A stretch of 64,000 nucleotides of DNA. Origin: an uncultured Pseudomonadales bacterium (GTDB lineage Bacteria; Pseudomonadota; Gammaproteobacteria; Pseudomonadales; Pseudohongiellaceae). The DNA is taken from assembly GCA_947259995.1 (NCBI GenBank), contig CAMYOK010000002.1:1094881-1158880 (forward strand). Reading direction: 5' to 3'. Below the pieces are notes generated by a model that saw nothing but the letters and a program-made list of their open reading frames with translations, was not told the DNA's origin and searched no databases. The translations under genes were made by a program, and so were the position numbers. Below, piece by piece: positions 42,524-52,969 of the stretch (positions are counted from its first letter, which is position 1; each line of letters starts with the position of its first letter).

Positions 42524-43971
42524 CGACGCCAGAACATTGGCAAGAACAACACTAACAAGGTGAAGATCTCCAGGCGGCCTAATAACATGGCGAAACATAG
42601 AATCCATTTACCAGTGTCGGTAATCTCGGCGTAGTTTTTAGCCACCCCTTCTAAGCCAGGACCAAGATTGTTAATGGCAGCCCCTACTGCACTGAATGCT
42701 GTTACGACATCCAAACCTGTGGCTAGCATCGCCAATAAAAGTGCGAGAAACACCATCACATACATGGCGAAAAAGCCCCAAACCGATTCAATGACTTTAT
42801 CGGGAACTAGGGTGCTGCCTAGTTTAATTGGGATGACGGCGTTAGGGTGAATCAAGCGTTGAATCTCACGCAGGCCCTGTTTCAAAATCAAAAGAATTCG
42901 GATTACTTTCATGCCGCCACCGGTGGACCCAGCACAGGCCCCGATGATCGAGGCATAGATGAGCATATAGGGCAGCATGGATGGCCAGGTGCTGAACTCG
43001 TCTGTGGTGAATCCAGTCGTGGTGGCTATCGAAACACTTTGAAAGGCACCATGCACGATGGCATCAAAAAGCGTATGAGTCTGCGAAAAATACAATACAC
43101 CAATTGTGATGAGGCTCAATACTAAAAGCATCACGGCATAAAAACGCAGCTCTGGGTCTTTCCAATACTGGGTGATGTTTTTGGCGCGCCATGCAGTAAA
43201 GTGCAGAGCGAAATTGATCCCTGCTAAAAACATAAATACCGTGGCGATGATATTGATTAACGAGCTATCGAAATATGCCAAGCTGGCATCATGAGTAGAG
43301 AAACCCCCTATCGCCACTGTTGTAAAACTATGACAGATGGCATCGAAAAGTGACATTCCTGCCCCCCAGAAAAACAAAGCACAGGCGAGGGTGAGAGCGA
43401 GATAAATATACCAAAGAGCCTTTGCCGTTTCGGCCAAGCGCGGCACTAAGTTATCGTTTTTAACAGGGCCTGGGCTTTCCGCTCGGTACAACTGCATCCC
43501 ACCAATACCGAGCATTGGGAGAACAGCAACAGCCAAGGCAACAATACCCATGCCGCCTAACCATTGCAGTTGTTGTCGATAAAACAAGATTGATTTTGGC
43601 AGGACGTCGAGCCCAACGACTACAGTGGCGCCGGTTGTGCTTAACCCAGAGATTGATTCGAACACGGCATCTGTCACCGACAAAGGTAAGTCGACAGATA
43701 GGAAAAATGGCAGCGCACCAAACACGCCAAGTACCGTCCAAAAAAGTGTAACGATCAAGAAGCCGTCGCGAGTTCGAAGCTCCTTTTTTGACCCCAAAGT
43801 AAAAAACCAGAGTAAAAGGCCAGTGAAAAACGTAATCAGCAACGAAGTGACAAAAGAGGCAATTTCGCCATCGCGGTAGATGATAGAAATCACTATCGAA
43901 GGAAGGTTGGCTAAGATGCTGAAGAGCATCAAGAGAACGCCGAGTATTCTGCAAACAATCGAAAAGTGCAT
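42520..43971 (-). CDS. trkH: Trk potassium uptake protein TrkH
   Basis: The 483-residue channel subunit of the Trk K+ system. Four M1-P-M2 repeats are visible with selectivity-filter-like segments such as LSTTGATVVVG, TVAIGGFSTHD and TTTGFTTDEFS, plus ACAGSTGGGMKVIR. It starts 7 bases after trkA. Confidence 0.95.
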   Translation of the reverse strand: MHFSIVCRILGVLLMLFSILANLPSIVISIIYRDGEIASFVTSLLITFFTGLLLWFFTLGSKKELRTRDGFLIVTLFWTVLGVFGALPFFLSVDLPLSVTDAVFESISGLSTTGATVVVGLDVLPKSILFYRQQLQWLGGMGIVALAVAVLPMLGIGGMQLYRAESPGPVKNDNLVPRLAETAKALWYIYLALTLACALFFWGAGMSLFDAICHSFTTVAIGGFSTHDASLAYFDSSLINIIATVFMFLAGINFALHFTAWRAKNITQYWKDPELRFYAVMLLVLSLITIGVLYFSQTHTLFDAIVHGAFQSVSIATTTGFTTDEFSTWPSMLPYMLIYASIIGACAGSTGGGMKVIRILLILKQGLREIQRLIHPNAVIPIKLGSTLVPDKVIESVWGFFAMYVMVFLALLLAMLATGLDVVTAFSAVGAAINNLGPGLEGVAKNYAEITDTGKWILCFAMLLGRLEIFTLLVLFLPMFWRR

Positions 43972-43978
43972 AGCTCTC

Positions 43979-45352
43979 TCAGAAGAAGGTTAGGCCAACT
44001 TGGAATAGACGTTCTACTTCGGGTATTCGTTTCTTATCGACAAGGAATAAAATAACATGGTCGCCCGATTGCACAATGATATTGTCATGCGCGATCAACA
44101 CCTCGTCATCACGCACGATGGCGCCGATCGTCGTTCCATTGGGTAGCTCCACATCTTCAATGGCGCGCCCTACTACCTTCGAAGAATGCTTGTCGCCATG
44201 GGCGATCGCCTCAAGCGCCTCGGCGGCCCCTCGTCGTAATGAGTGTACATTGACAATATCGCCGCGGCGCACGTGTGTTAGTAGGCTGCCTATGGTTGCC
44301 TGCTGAGGTGAGATCGCAATATCGATCTCACCGCCCTGCACTAGATCAACATATGCGGGGTTGTTAATCAGAGTCATTACCTTGCGTGCCCCTAAGCGTT
44401 TCGCAAGCATCGATGACATGATGTTTGCCTCATCGTCATTCGTAAGCGCGAGAAATACATCGGTATCAGCGATGCTCTCTTCAAGCAGTAGCTCCTGGTC
44501 AGAGGCTTCGCCATTGAGAACAATGGCGCGATCCAATTTCTCTGACAAATAGGCACAACGCTCAGGGTTGCGCTCGATAATTTTGGTTTGGTAGCGTTTT
44601 TCAACGGCCTCCGCTAAGCGCGATCCGATGTTGCCGCCGCCGGCGATGATGATGCGCTTATAGGGTTTGTCCAAGCGACGTAACTCGCCCATCACCGCGC
44701 GAATGTTTTTCTGTGCGGCAATAAAGAATACTTCGTCATCGGCTTCGATCACTGTCGAGCCTTCGGGCATGATGGCGGTGTCACGGCGGAAAATAGCGGC
44801 AACGCGGGTGTCGACGTTCGGCATGTGCTCGCGCAAAAATCTGATCTCTTGGCCAACTAGCGGACCACCGTAATAAGCCTTCACGGCGACAAGTTGCGCC
44901 TTACCCTCGGCAAAGTCCAACACCTGCAAAGAGCCGGGCAGATCAATTAGGCGTTCGATGTAATGGGATACTAACTGTTCCGGGCTGATGACCACGTCTG
45001 CAGCTAAAGCGCCTGGGCCAAACAGTCCTTCTGTGGCCATATAGGAGGCGGAACGAAGGCGGCAAATTTTCTTTGGGGTCTTAAAAAGCACTTGTGCAAT
45101 CTGACAGGCAACAAGGTTGACCTCGTCGTTTTCGGTTACCGCAAGCAGCATGTCTGCATCTTCGGCGCCAGCGAAACGCAAGACATCTGGATAAGAAGGT
45201 TGCCCTACTGCGGTTCCTATATCGATTCGATCTTTCACTTCGCGCAGGAGTTCGGCATCAGGATCAACAATGGTGATGTCGTTAGCTTCGCTCGCTAAGT
45301 TTTCCGCCAAAGAGATGGAGACGTGATTTGCGCCGAGGATAATAATCTTCAT
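43979..45352 (-). CDS. trkA: Trk potassium uptake regulator TrkA
   Basis: A 457-residue cytoplasmic protein with two tandem RCK_N/RCK_C units; the NAD-binding loops are [15 protein letters not shown] at the N-terminus and [15 protein letters not shown] near residue 235. It gates TrkH in response to nucleotides. It follows rsmB with no gap. Confidence 0.96.
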   Translation of the reverse strand: MKIIILGANHVSISLAENLASEANDITIVDPDAELLREVKDRIDIGTAVGQPSYPDVLRFAGAEDADMLLAVTENDEVNLVACQIAQVLFKTPKKICRLRSASYMATEGLFGPGALAADVVISPEQLVSHYIERLIDLPGSLQVLDFAEGKAQLVAVKAYYGGPLVGQEIRFLREHMPNVDTRVAAIFRRDTAIMPEGSTVIEADDEVFFIAAQKNIRAVMGELRRLDKPYKRIIIAGGGNIGSRLAEAVEKRYQTKIIERNPERCAYLSEKLDRAIVLNGEASDQELLLEESIADTDVFLALTNDDEANIMSSMLAKRLGARKVMTLINNPAYVDLVQGGEIDIAISPQQATIGSLLTHVRRGDIVNVHSLRRGAAEALEAIAHGDKHSSKVVGRAIEDVELPNGTTIGAIVRDDEVLIAHDNIIVQSGDHVILFLVDKKRIPEVERLFQVGLTFF

Positions 45353-46714
45353 TTACTGCGAGTTCTCCAGTGCTGTGCTTGATTCGAGTGGCGCGCTTGC
45401 TAGCGCGTCTTTCGATTTTCTGAGTCGAGCATAGAAAAAGCCGTCATTACCGTCCGCTTGGGGGAGCAACTGCCTGCCTGTTGGGCATTCTACTCCCCAT
45501 AGCGCGGAAATTCCCTCCACTTTCGCATCGGGGTGTAGCCTAAGGAATTGTGCAACGATACTGTTGTTTTCCTCAGGTAAGACTGAACAAGTGGAATACA
45601 GCAATAAACCGCCTGGGGCTAAACACGTCCACAGGGTTTTTAGCAGCTGTGCTTGAATAGCCTGTAGTTTAGGAATATCGGCATCTTGGCGTAATAGTTT
45701 GATATCGGGGTGGCGCCGAATGATTCCGGTGGCTGAACAAGGGGCATCTAAAAGAATGCGATCGAAGGGCTCGCCATCCCACCACTGGCTTGGATCGCCA
45801 GCGTCTCCTGTCTTTACCAGCGCAGATAATTGCAACCGCTCTAGGTTTTCGTGCAGGCGTTCTAGACGGCGCGCATCATTATCTAGTGCGAGAACCGAGA
45901 CAAAGTCTTGGCCACTTTCGAGAATATGACAGGTTTTACCTCCTGGGGCTGCGCAAGCATCGAGAAGTCGCTGCCCAGAGCCTAGCTCCATTAAATCTGG
46001 AATGAGCTGTGAGGCCTCATCTTGAACACTGAAAACGCCATCATCAAAACCTGGTAGCTCATGCACTGGGCAGGCATGATCAAGGTAAACACTGGTTGCG
46101 GCGAGCTGCCCTGCTCTGGCGCCAATGCCGGCGTTGGCGAGACTCTCTAAGAATGCATCGCGCGAGCATTTTAGGGTGTTCACGCGTAGCGTCATCGGCG
46201 GTCGCAGATTGTTTTGCTCAAGCGCTTGTTGCCATTGTGTTGGCCAAGCCGCTTGCAGGCGCTTAATGAACCATCGTGGGTGGGCGTATTTGCCCTGAGG
46301 TTTCTTGAGGGCATTCTCTACAAGCGTGTCTTGCTCGCGAAGAAAACCACGCAAGATAGCGTTGGTTAAGCCTTTGGCCCACTCCTTCTTGAGTAGTTTG
46401 GTGGCGCCTACGGTTTCATTGACCACCGCATATTCTGGTACGCGTAGGTGGTGCAATTGATAAATACCGATTAGCAGCAAGCAGCGAATATCGTTGTCTT
46501 TGGCTTTGAGGGGCTTACTTAATAACTGCACAAGAATGGCGTCGAGTTGGAAATACCAACGGCACGTACCGAAGATGATTTCTTGCAATAAAGGAAAGCT
46601 CTGTTGATCCTGCGCGTTGTCACCCCGTTGCAATAAGCTGGCGAGAGATCCTTCTTGTTTGAGCAGTTGGCTGAGGGTCTTGGCCGCTTTTGCTCGCAAT
46701 TGGCTCGGCTTCAT
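45353..46714 (-). CDS. rsmB: 16S rRNA (cytosine967-C5)-methyltransferase
   Basis: A 453-residue RsmB (Sun). An N-terminal NusB-like RNA-binding domain (1-140) precedes a class I methyltransferase with DACAAPGGKTCHILE. The two conserved cysteines lie in LDAPCSATGIIRRHPD and YSTCSVLPEEN. It overlaps fmt by 4 bases (ATGA). Confidence 0.95.
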   Translation of the reverse strand: MKPSQLRAKAAKTLSQLLKQEGSLASLLQRGDNAQDQQSFPLLQEIIFGTCRWYFQLDAILVQLLSKPLKAKDNDIRCLLLIGIYQLHHLRVPEYAVVNETVGATKLLKKEWAKGLTNAILRGFLREQDTLVENALKKPQGKYAHPRWFIKRLQAAWPTQWQQALEQNNLRPPMTLRVNTLKCSRDAFLESLANAGIGARAGQLAATSVYLDHACPVHELPGFDDGVFSVQDEASQLIPDLMELGSGQRLLDACAAPGGKTCHILESGQDFVSVLALDNDARRLERLHENLERLQLSALVKTGDAGDPSQWWDGEPFDRILLDAPCSATGIIRRHPDIKLLRQDADIPKLQAIQAQLLKTLWTCLAPGGLLLYSTCSVLPEENNSIVAQFLRLHPDAKVEGISALWGVECPTGRQLLPQADGNDGFFYARLRKSKDALASAPLESSTALENSQ

Positions 46715-47676
46715 GAGCTCCCGACATCTGTGCTGGTGAAACGATTGCCAAGGGCTAGTGCCTCGCGTTTCGAGTTAAGCAGGTCGCGAATTGATAACGC
46801 GTTTTTGCCAGGAAACTGCATGATACTGACTTCGAGCGTGGAGTCATTACAGGCTATCTGCAAGGTGTCGCGTTGCAGCTCGATGATTTCTCCTTGTGCT
46901 GCCTGGGATTTCTTTGCCAAGGCTTTGGCCTTCAAGATTCGCACGCGCTCGCCATTGAGGAAGCAATAAGCGGGGGTGCGCCCTATGCCGCAGCGCACAG
47001 TGCGATTAATGTCTTTAGCGTTTTGCGTCCAGTCGATTAGGGCTTCGTGTTTGCTCAATTTGCTTGCGTAAGTGCTTAGGCTATCGTCTTGGGTTTGGGC
47101 GTTGGCCCGCAGCGAATCAATGTGTGCAAGCGCCGATAAAAGAGCTTGTCGACCAACTTTGGCCAGCCGCTCCTCTAGGGATTGGCGGTCATCTTCGTCG
47201 TATATTGGTGTGGTGGCTTTCTCTAGCATCGCACCGGTATCCAAGCCTTTGTCCATTTGCATGATGGTCACCCCGGTCTCGGTGTCCCCTGCTAACAAGG
47301 CACGCTCAATTGGCGCGGCTCCTCGCCAACGAGGCAAAATAGAGGCATGCACATTGAGGCAACCTAAGCGGGGAATATCTAAAACTGCTTGGGGTAGGAT
47401 TAAGCCATAAGCGACGACAATCATGAGGTCTGCATTGTGTGAAGCGAGCACTTGCTTATCTTCATCGACCTTAAAGTTAAGGGGTTGGTGGACTGGGATG
47501 TTGTTTTCTAAGGCGAGTTTTTTAACGGGGCTAGCTTGCAGTTGTTTGCCTCGGCCAGCCGCGCGATCGGGTTGGCTATACACCGCTACGATATTATGGG
47601 GGGAATCGATTAGGGCGTCTAAATGTTGAGCCGCGAACTCAGGTGTGCCAGCGAAAACAATGTTCAAAGCGTGCAT
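46711..47676 (-). CDS. fmt: Methionyl-tRNA formyltransferase
   Basis: Fmt (321 aa) formylates the initiator Met-tRNA with 10-formyl-THF. The N-terminal domain has VFAGTPEFAAQHL and the catalytic block NVHASILPRWRGAAPIERA; the C-terminal OB-like domain binds tRNA. Follows def. Confidence 0.97.
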   Translation of the reverse strand: MHALNIVFAGTPEFAAQHLDALIDSPHNIVAVYSQPDRAAGRGKQLQASPVKKLALENNIPVHQPLNFKVDEDKQVLASHNADLMIVVAYGLILPQAVLDIPRLGCLNVHASILPRWRGAAPIERALLAGDTETGVTIMQMDKGLDTGAMLEKATTPIYDEDDRQSLEERLAKVGRQALLSALAHIDSLRANAQTQDDSLSTYASKLSKHEALIDWTQNAKDINRTVRCGIGRTPAYCFLNGERVRILKAKALAKKSQAAQGEIIELQRDTLQIACNDSTLEVSIMQFPGKNALSIRDLLNSKREALALGNRFTSTDVGSS

Positions 47677-47689
47677 GTGTTATCCGAAC

Positions 47690-47715
47690 ACGATGCGTGG
47701 AGAGGCACGCATCGT
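47690..47715. repeat. Hairpin between def and fmt
   Basis: ACGATGCGTG (47690-47699) pairs perfectly with CACGCATCGT (47706-47715) around a 6-base loop. No T run follows on the minus strand, so it may adjust def/fmt message levels rather than terminate. Confidence 0.55.
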
Positions 47716-47730
47716 TGAAGTGATGGTCGT

Positions 47731-48237
47731 TTAGGCGGATTCTTTGTGGGCTTTCACTAACTTAGAGCGAATACGTTCGCGCTTGAGAGTGCTCAAATAA
47801 TCGACAAATAGCTTGCCGTTCAAGTGGTCTTTCTCGTGCTGTATACAGGTTGCCAACAAGCCATCGGTCTCAATCTCAAACGGTTCCCCGTTTCGATCTA
47901 AGGCTTTAACTCTGACCATTCTTGGTCTTGAGACAGTCTCGTAGTATCCAGGAACTGACAAACAGCCTTCGTCATACTCTTCGCGAGTCTGGTCTATAAT
48001 TTCAATCTCAGGATTGATAAAGACAAGGGGTTCATCCTTATTTTCAGAGATATCGATAACAATTAGCTGTTTATGTAGATTGACCTGAGTGGCGGCTAAG
48101 CCGATGCCAGGGGCGTCGTACATAGTTTCGAACATATCGTCGATAGTTTTGCTAAGAGCCTCGTTGAACTCTGTAACAGGAGTGGCCTTCTTGCGTAAGC
48201 GCAAGTCTGGAAACTCTAAAATATCTAGTATTGCCAT
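47731..48237 (-). CDS. def: Peptide deformylase
   Basis: Def (168 aa) removes the formyl group from nascent proteins. All three metal-site motifs are present: [17 protein letters not shown] and QHEKDHL. The ATG at 48237 gives [15 protein letters not shown], the family N-terminus; the longer frame to 48270 adds 11 unlike residues. Confidence 0.97.
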   Translation of the reverse strand: MAILDILEFPDLRLRKKATPVTEFNEALSKTIDDMFETMYDAPGIGLAATQVNLHKQLIVIDISENKDEPLVFINPEIEIIDQTREEYDEGCLSVPGYYETVSRPRMVRVKALDRNGEPFEIETDGLLATCIQHEKDHLNGKLFVDYLSTLKRERIRSKLVKAHKESA

Positions 48238-48358
48238 AATAAATGGTGCCGAATGTCGGTGACTTAACAATTAAATTTTGGGACTGTGAACTGCTTCTAG
48301 TGCTAAGTATACCTTATTGCTAAGATAACTAACCCCGTCAAGAGCTTGGATTGTAAAG

Positions 48359-49411
48359 ATGATCACAACAAGACTAAAGAGCTTGCTGCATAAATGCCTT
48401 GCCGGTGCTGTTATCTATTGCGCCATTTTTAGCGTGCAAGCCCAGAATTTATCTTTGTCTGCGGACTCCCCCGATACCTATGTGGTGAAGGAAGGCGACA
48501 CTCTGTGGGATATATCCACAACCTTCCTAGAAGAGCCTTGGCGTTGGCCGGAGATTTGGCAGCAGAACCCGAATGTCGAAGACCCAGACCTAATCTATCC
48601 GGGAGATGTACTCAATTTAGTGTATATCGACGGCCGTCCTCGAATTGTGATGGAGCGTGGCAACCGGCAAGTGGTTCGGCTCAGTCCGCAAGTGCGAGAA
48701 ACTCCCTTGCTGAGCCCTATACCTGTGATTCCGCGCGCTGCGATCGATGGTTTTCTTGCCAATAATCGCATCGTCGAGAAAGAGGCGTACGAAACGGCTC
48801 CCTATATCCTCTCTAGCGTGAGCGGTAATTTGCTTATGGGTGCCGGCCACGAGGTCTATGTTAAGGGGGAGTGGCCCGAGGATATCAAGCAATTTGAGAT
48901 TTTTCGCTTGGGAGCCGCGTATCTTGATGTAGAGACGAAAGAGTCGCTGGGGCAAGAGGCTGTCAATCTTGGCGCACTGCGTATTATTTCCGATGAGGGT
49001 GACGGCATTAAGAAGGCGTTCATTCTCAGCAGCAAGGAAGAGTTGAAAGCGGGTGATCGCTTATTGGCTCGACAGAGCGCTAGTATCGACTCACAGTTTT
49101 TCCCTACGACGCCAGAGCAAGGCATCAGTGGCGAGATCATCGGTTTGCTCGACAATGAGAGTAAGGCGGCGCAGTTTGAAACCATCATCTTCGACATTGG
49201 CGAAACGCAAGGTCTGCGCGTTGGCGATATCCTTACGATTCAAAAAAACGTGGCGCCAGTGCGTGACCCGATCAGTAATCAATGGGTCACTCTACCTGCA
49301 AATGATATCGGCATCGTCTTAACCTATAAGACATTCGCTAAATTGAGCTACGGAGTCATTCTGTCATTGACTGAACCCTCAGCCGTAGGAGACAAGCTCA
49401 GCTCCCCATAG
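48359..49411 (+). CDS. LysM-domain cell-wall-associated protein
   Basis: A 350-residue exported protein. A signal peptide (about residues 1-28, ending near VQA) precedes a LysM domain (about 40-95: TYVVKEGDTLWDISTTF ... YPGDVL) that binds peptidoglycan. The rest has no domain I can name. Orthologues occupy the same place beside def and dprA in Pseudomonas, and no precise role is established. It is divergent from def. Confidence 0.87.
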   Translation: MITTRLKSLLHKCLAGAVIYCAIFSVQAQNLSLSADSPDTYVVKEGDTLWDISTTFLEEPWRWPEIWQQNPNVEDPDLIYPGDVLNLVYIDGRPRIVMERGNRQVVRLSPQVRETPLLSPIPVIPRAAIDGFLANNRIVEKEAYETAPYILSSVSGNLLMGAGHEVYVKGEWPEDIKQFEIFRLGAAYLDVETKESLGQEAVNLGALRIISDEGDGIKKAFILSSKEELKAGDRLLARQSASIDSQFFPTTPEQGISGEIIGLLDNESKAAQFETIIFDIGETQGLRVGDILTIQKNVAPVRDPISNQWVTLPANDIGIVLTYKTFAKLSYGVILSLTEPSAVGDKLSSP

Positions 49412-49444
49412 ACTACAATTCTATTAAAGCACCCTTGATCACGG

Positions 49445-50611
49445 ATGATCTTAAAGATGCTAAAAACAGAAATAGCCTCAGCTCTAGCGCTGTACTTTCT
49501 TAAAGCCCTGCCCCACACCCAGTTAGCACGCCTGCTAAGAGCGTTAGGAGCACCTTCGCAAATACTTTGCTCTAATGCTCCAGCGTTGCGTGATGCTGGC
49601 TTGAAAGACAGTCAAATCGAAGCGGTGCTTCGTTATCAGACTGATAGTGACGTGCAGCAACAAGTTGAAGTGTCTTTGCAATGGCTAGAGGCTTCGCCTG
49701 ATCGTCATATTGTTGTGTTGACCGACCCGCAGTACCCGCCCCTGTTAAGAGAGATCCACGACCCGCCGCCCTTGCTGTTTGTGCATGGGCAGACGCAAGC
49801 CCTTCTACAGCCCCAGATAGCGATGATCGGCAGCAGACGGTGCAGTGTTGATGGCAAGAGCAATGCTAGGCGTTTTGCAGGATTCCTTGCCGAACAGGGG
49901 TTTTGCATCTGCAGTGGCATGGCGCGTGGGATCGATACCTGTGCGCATGCGGCAGCGCTGGCGGCGAACGGGGCAACTCTGGCGGTGCTTGGCACTGGGG
50001 TCGATGTGATCTACCCGAAAAGCAACGGCGTATTAGCGGAGCAGATTATTGAAAGAGGTGCGTTGATCTCCGAATTGCCTTTGGGCAGTAAGGCGATCGC
50101 TTCGCATTTTCCTAAGCGTAATAGAATTATCAGCGGCATGAGCGCAGGGGTTATCGTAGTGGAGGCTGCTTTGCGTAGCGGGTCATTGATTACCGCGCGT
50201 ATGGCGCTCGAACATAACAGAGAGTTGTTTGCGATTCCTAGCTCAATTCGAAACCCGCTCTCTGTTGGTTGTCACCGGCTAATTCAACAGGGAGCTGGGT
50301 TAATTGATGCCCCCGAACAAGTCCTTGAGCAATTAGATAGTCTGCTAGGAAGCCAGTTTTCCTTGTTACTGCAAACGCAAGGCAAGAAGACTGAGCAAGA
50401 AACCAGTTTGGCGGCCCTAGGCCGAGAAGCTAAGTGTGTGATACGGGCAATGGGCTATGATCCCGTGTCATTAGATATTATAGTGGAACGTTCGGAATTA
50501 CCCATAGCAAGTGTTCAAACCCACCTTTTGCGCCTCGAGCTTGACGGACATATTCGCAACCACCTTGGTCGATATGTGTTATGCGATGCCATAGACTTGA
50601 AAGGCGGTTGA
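49445..50611 (+). CDS. dprA: DNA-processing protein DprA
   Basis: DprA (Smf, 388 aa) protects incoming single-stranded DNA and loads RecA in transformation. The Rossmann-like core includes MIGSRRCSVDGKSNARRF, GMARGIDTCAHAAAL and FPKRNRIISGMS; a C-terminal winged-helix region (about 320-385) is present. ATG 49457, four codons in, is an alternative start. Full length supports function, but no other competence genes are nearby. Confidence 0.93.
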   Translation: MILKMLKTEIASALALYFLKALPHTQLARLLRALGAPSQILCSNAPALRDAGLKDSQIEAVLRYQTDSDVQQQVEVSLQWLEASPDRHIVVLTDPQYPPLLREIHDPPPLLFVHGQTQALLQPQIAMIGSRRCSVDGKSNARRFAGFLAEQGFCICSGMARGIDTCAHAAALAANGATLAVLGTGVDVIYPKSNGVLAEQIIERGALISELPLGSKAIASHFPKRNRIISGMSAGVIVVEAALRSGSLITARMALEHNRELFAIPSSIRNPLSVGCHRLIQQGAGLIDAPEQVLEQLDSLLGSQFSLLLQTQGKKTEQETSLAALGREAKCVIRAMGYDPVSLDIIVERSELPIASVQTHLLRLELDGHIRNHLGRYVLCDAIDLKGG

Positions 50612-50665
50612 TACTGCTGTAATTTCTGCGCTCAATTTTTCCCCCTATCGTTTAGAGGATTACTG

Positions 50666-51172
50666 ATGAACAAAGCATTTGTAGCAATATTGATGGGTTC
50701 CGAATCGGACCTTCCTGTGATGCAAGGCGCGAGCGACGTACTAACGAGTCTTGGTGTTACATGTGAGATGAAAATCACTTCTGCGCACCGAACGCCAGCG
50801 GCAACACAACAATACTTAGCAGATGCGGAATCGCGTGGCTGTGAAGTGTTCATTGCGGGTGCTGGTCTTGCTGCGCATTTGGCCGGTGCTGTGGCTGCTC
50901 ATAGTCTTAAGCCAGTCATCGGTGTACCTATTGACTCGGGCCCTATGCAGGGCATGGACTCCTTGTTATCAACAGTGCAAATGCCAGCTGGTATCCCAGT
51001 GGGTACGGTCGCTATTGGTAAAACGGGTGCAAAAAATGCAGGTTATCTTGCGGCACAGATCCTTGCACTCAAAGACCCTGATCTAGCGGCGCGCGTTAAA
51101 GCTGAGCGTCAACAGAAAGCAGACAACGTGCAGGCGCAAGACAAAGCATTGCAAGAGTCTAGAAAGTCGTGA
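50666..51172 (+). CDS. purE: 5-(carboxyamino)imidazole ribonucleotide mutase
   Basis: PurE (168 aa) interconverts N5-CAIR and CAIR in purine synthesis. Conserved blocks are [20 protein letters not shown] and [13 protein letters not shown]. The segment [14 protein letters not shown] differs from the VPVQSAALSGVDSL of E. coli. No purK lies next to it. RBS GAGGA lies before the ATG. It overlaps hemF by 4 bases. Confidence 0.93.
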   Translation: MNKAFVAILMGSESDLPVMQGASDVLTSLGVTCEMKITSAHRTPAATQQYLADAESRGCEVFIAGAGLAAHLAGAVAAHSLKPVIGVPIDSGPMQGMDSLLSTVQMPAGIPVGTVAIGKTGAKNAGYLAAQILALKDPDLAARVKAERQQKADNVQAQDKALQESRKS

Positions 51173-52110
51173 GCGAGAGCGGCTTGCAAGAGCGCGTCAT
51201 AGATAGCGAGCAAATTGCATCAGTGAAGAGCTATCTTTTAGGTCTTCAAGAGCGCATATGTGCTGAGCTAGAGCGAATCGATCAAGCCGCAAAATTTGCC
51301 ACCGATGCCTGGGAGCGCGACAAGGGCGGTAGTGGCCGTAGTCGTGTCATCAGTAAGGGTGCCGTATTCGAAAAAGGAGGCGTTAATTTCTCTCATGTAT
51401 TTGGGGATAAATTACCGCCTTCGGCTTCTGCCACGCGCCCAGAGCTCGCCGGTCGCTCCTTCCAAGCGATGGGCGTGTCACTGGTGATCCACCCTGACAA
51501 TCCGATGGTGCCTACTTCGCACGCCAATTTCCGCTTCTTTATTGCTGAAAAAGAAGGCGAAGCCCCCGTGTGGTGGTTTGGCGGTGGTTACGATCTAACG
51601 CCCTACTACGGTTTCGATGAAGATTGTGAGCACTGGCATCGTACAGCGAAAAATGCCTGCGACAACATCGATCAAGCCTTGTATCCGCGTTTCAAAAAAG
51701 CCTGCGATGAATATTTCTACTTGAAGCATAGAAAAGAGCCGCGCGGAGTTGGTGGGCTATTCTTCGATGATTTCAACGAAGGCAGTTTTGAGCAGTGTTT
51801 CGAATTAGTGAAACAGTTAGGCGATAGCTATCTTGAAGCCTACGTGCCGATTGTCGAGCGTCGCAAAGACTTGCCCTTCACTGCCGTCAATAAAGATTTC
51901 CAGTGTTATCGCCGTGGGCGCTATGTTGAATTCAATTTGGTGTTCGACCGAGGCACTCTGTTTGGCCTTCAGTCGGGGGTCGGGCGCATTGAGTCTATCT
52001 TGATGTCCTTGCCGCCAGTGGTGCACTGGGAATATAACTGGCAACCGGAGCCAGGCAGTGCTGAAGAAAAGCTGTATACGGATTATCTGTGCTTTAGGGA
52101 TTGGGTTTAA
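51169..52110 (+). CDS. hemF: Oxygen-dependent coproporphyrinogen III oxidase
   Basis: HemF (313 aa) makes protoporphyrinogen IX precursor using O2, in haem synthesis. Signatures include [47 protein letters not shown] and [13 protein letters not shown]. The start is GTG at 51169, overlapping the purE stop (GTGA). Haem supply fits the nearby oxidase genes. Confidence 0.97.
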   Translation: MSESGLQERVIDSEQIASVKSYLLGLQERICAELERIDQAAKFATDAWERDKGGSGRSRVISKGAVFEKGGVNFSHVFGDKLPPSASATRPELAGRSFQAMGVSLVIHPDNPMVPTSHANFRFFIAEKEGEAPVWWFGGGYDLTPYYGFDEDCEHWHRTAKNACDNIDQALYPRFKKACDEYFYLKHRKEPRGVGGLFFDDFNEGSFEQCFELVKQLGDSYLEAYVPIVERRKDLPFTAVNKDFQCYRRGRYVEFNLVFDRGTLFGLQSGVGRIESILMSLPPVVHWEYNWQPEPGSAEEKLYTDYLCFRDWV

Positions 52111-52135
52111 GGCCATGCGCCTTAAGAGGTAAGTG

Positions 52136-52969
52136 ATGGATCATTATGCCGTCTTCGGTAATCCGATAAGCCAAAGCAAATCCCCGTGGATCCACGGGGA
52201 GTTCGCAAAGCAGACACAACAAACCCTCGAATACGTTTCGCAACTAGTCGAGCTCGATGAGTTTGAAGTGCAGGTACGGGCCTTTTTCGCCGCAGGCGGG
52301 GCCGGCTTGAACATCACTGCACCCTTCAAAGAACAAGCCTGGGCGTTGGCAGAGAACTTAAGTGATATTGCCAAGCTAACTGGCGCCGTGAATACTCTGT
52401 ATTTAGATAATGATGGCAAGTTGTGCGGTGATAATACTGATGGCCGTGGCCTGTTGCGCGACCTAAAGAACAATCACGGCGCAACGCTTAACAATAAATC
52501 GATATTGTTGCTGGGGGCCGGGGGGGCCATCAAAGGCATTATGCCCGCACTGATAGCGCAGAACCCGGCGTCGATCACAATTGCGAATCGCAGTGTCGAC
52601 AAGGCGCAAAAGATTGCACAAATCTATGCAGATAAAACCCCAATTGCCGTTTTTGCTTATGCGCAGCTCCCCAAGCAGGCTTATGATCTTGTGATCAATG
52701 GTACCTCTGCAGGTCTTAAAGGGGGCTTGCCTCCAGTGCCTGCAGAGACAGTGAGTGCTCACACTTTGTGCTACGACATGATCTACGGCCAAGGGGAAAC
52801 GATGTTTCAGCAATGGGCAAGGCAGCAAGGCGCGAAGAAAGCGCTCGATGGCCTGGGCATGTTGGTTGAACAGGCTGCGGAGTCATTTAAGATTTGGCGC
52901 CAATGCGAGCCTGACACCGGTGCCGTTATTGCGCAACTGCGTCAAATTCTCGCGCAGTCCAAGCCCTAG
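52136..52969 (+). CDS. aroE: Shikimate dehydrogenase
   Basis: AroE (277 aa) reduces 3-dehydroshikimate with NADPH. The N-terminus YAVFGNPISQSKSPWIH, the catalytic Lys in ITAPFKEQAW and the NADP loop LLGAGGAIKG are present. ATG 52136 has AGAGGT upstream; a GTG one codon earlier is possible. It overlaps the carbonic anhydrase-like gene by 4 bases, tail to tail. Confidence 0.96.
   Translation: MDHYAVFGNPISQSKSPWIHGEFAKQTQQTLEYVSQLVELDEFEVQVRAFFAAGGAGLNITAPFKEQAWALAENLSDIAKLTGAVNTLYLDNDGKLCGDNTDGRGLLRDLKNNHGATLNNKSILLLGAGGAIKGIMPALIAQNPASITIANRSVDKAQKIAQIYADKTPIAVFAYAQLPKQAYDLVINGTSAGLKGGLPPVPAETVSAHTLCYDMIYGQGETMFQQWARQQGAKKALDGLGMLVEQAAESFKIWRQCEPDTGAVIAQLRQILAQSKP

Noticed and set aside
43460..43954. 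A 164-codon minus-strand frame overlapping trkH in another frame.
   Set aside because: The trkH frame is clearly the coding one, with membrane helices and filter motifs; the other is Arg/Cys/Trp-rich noise.
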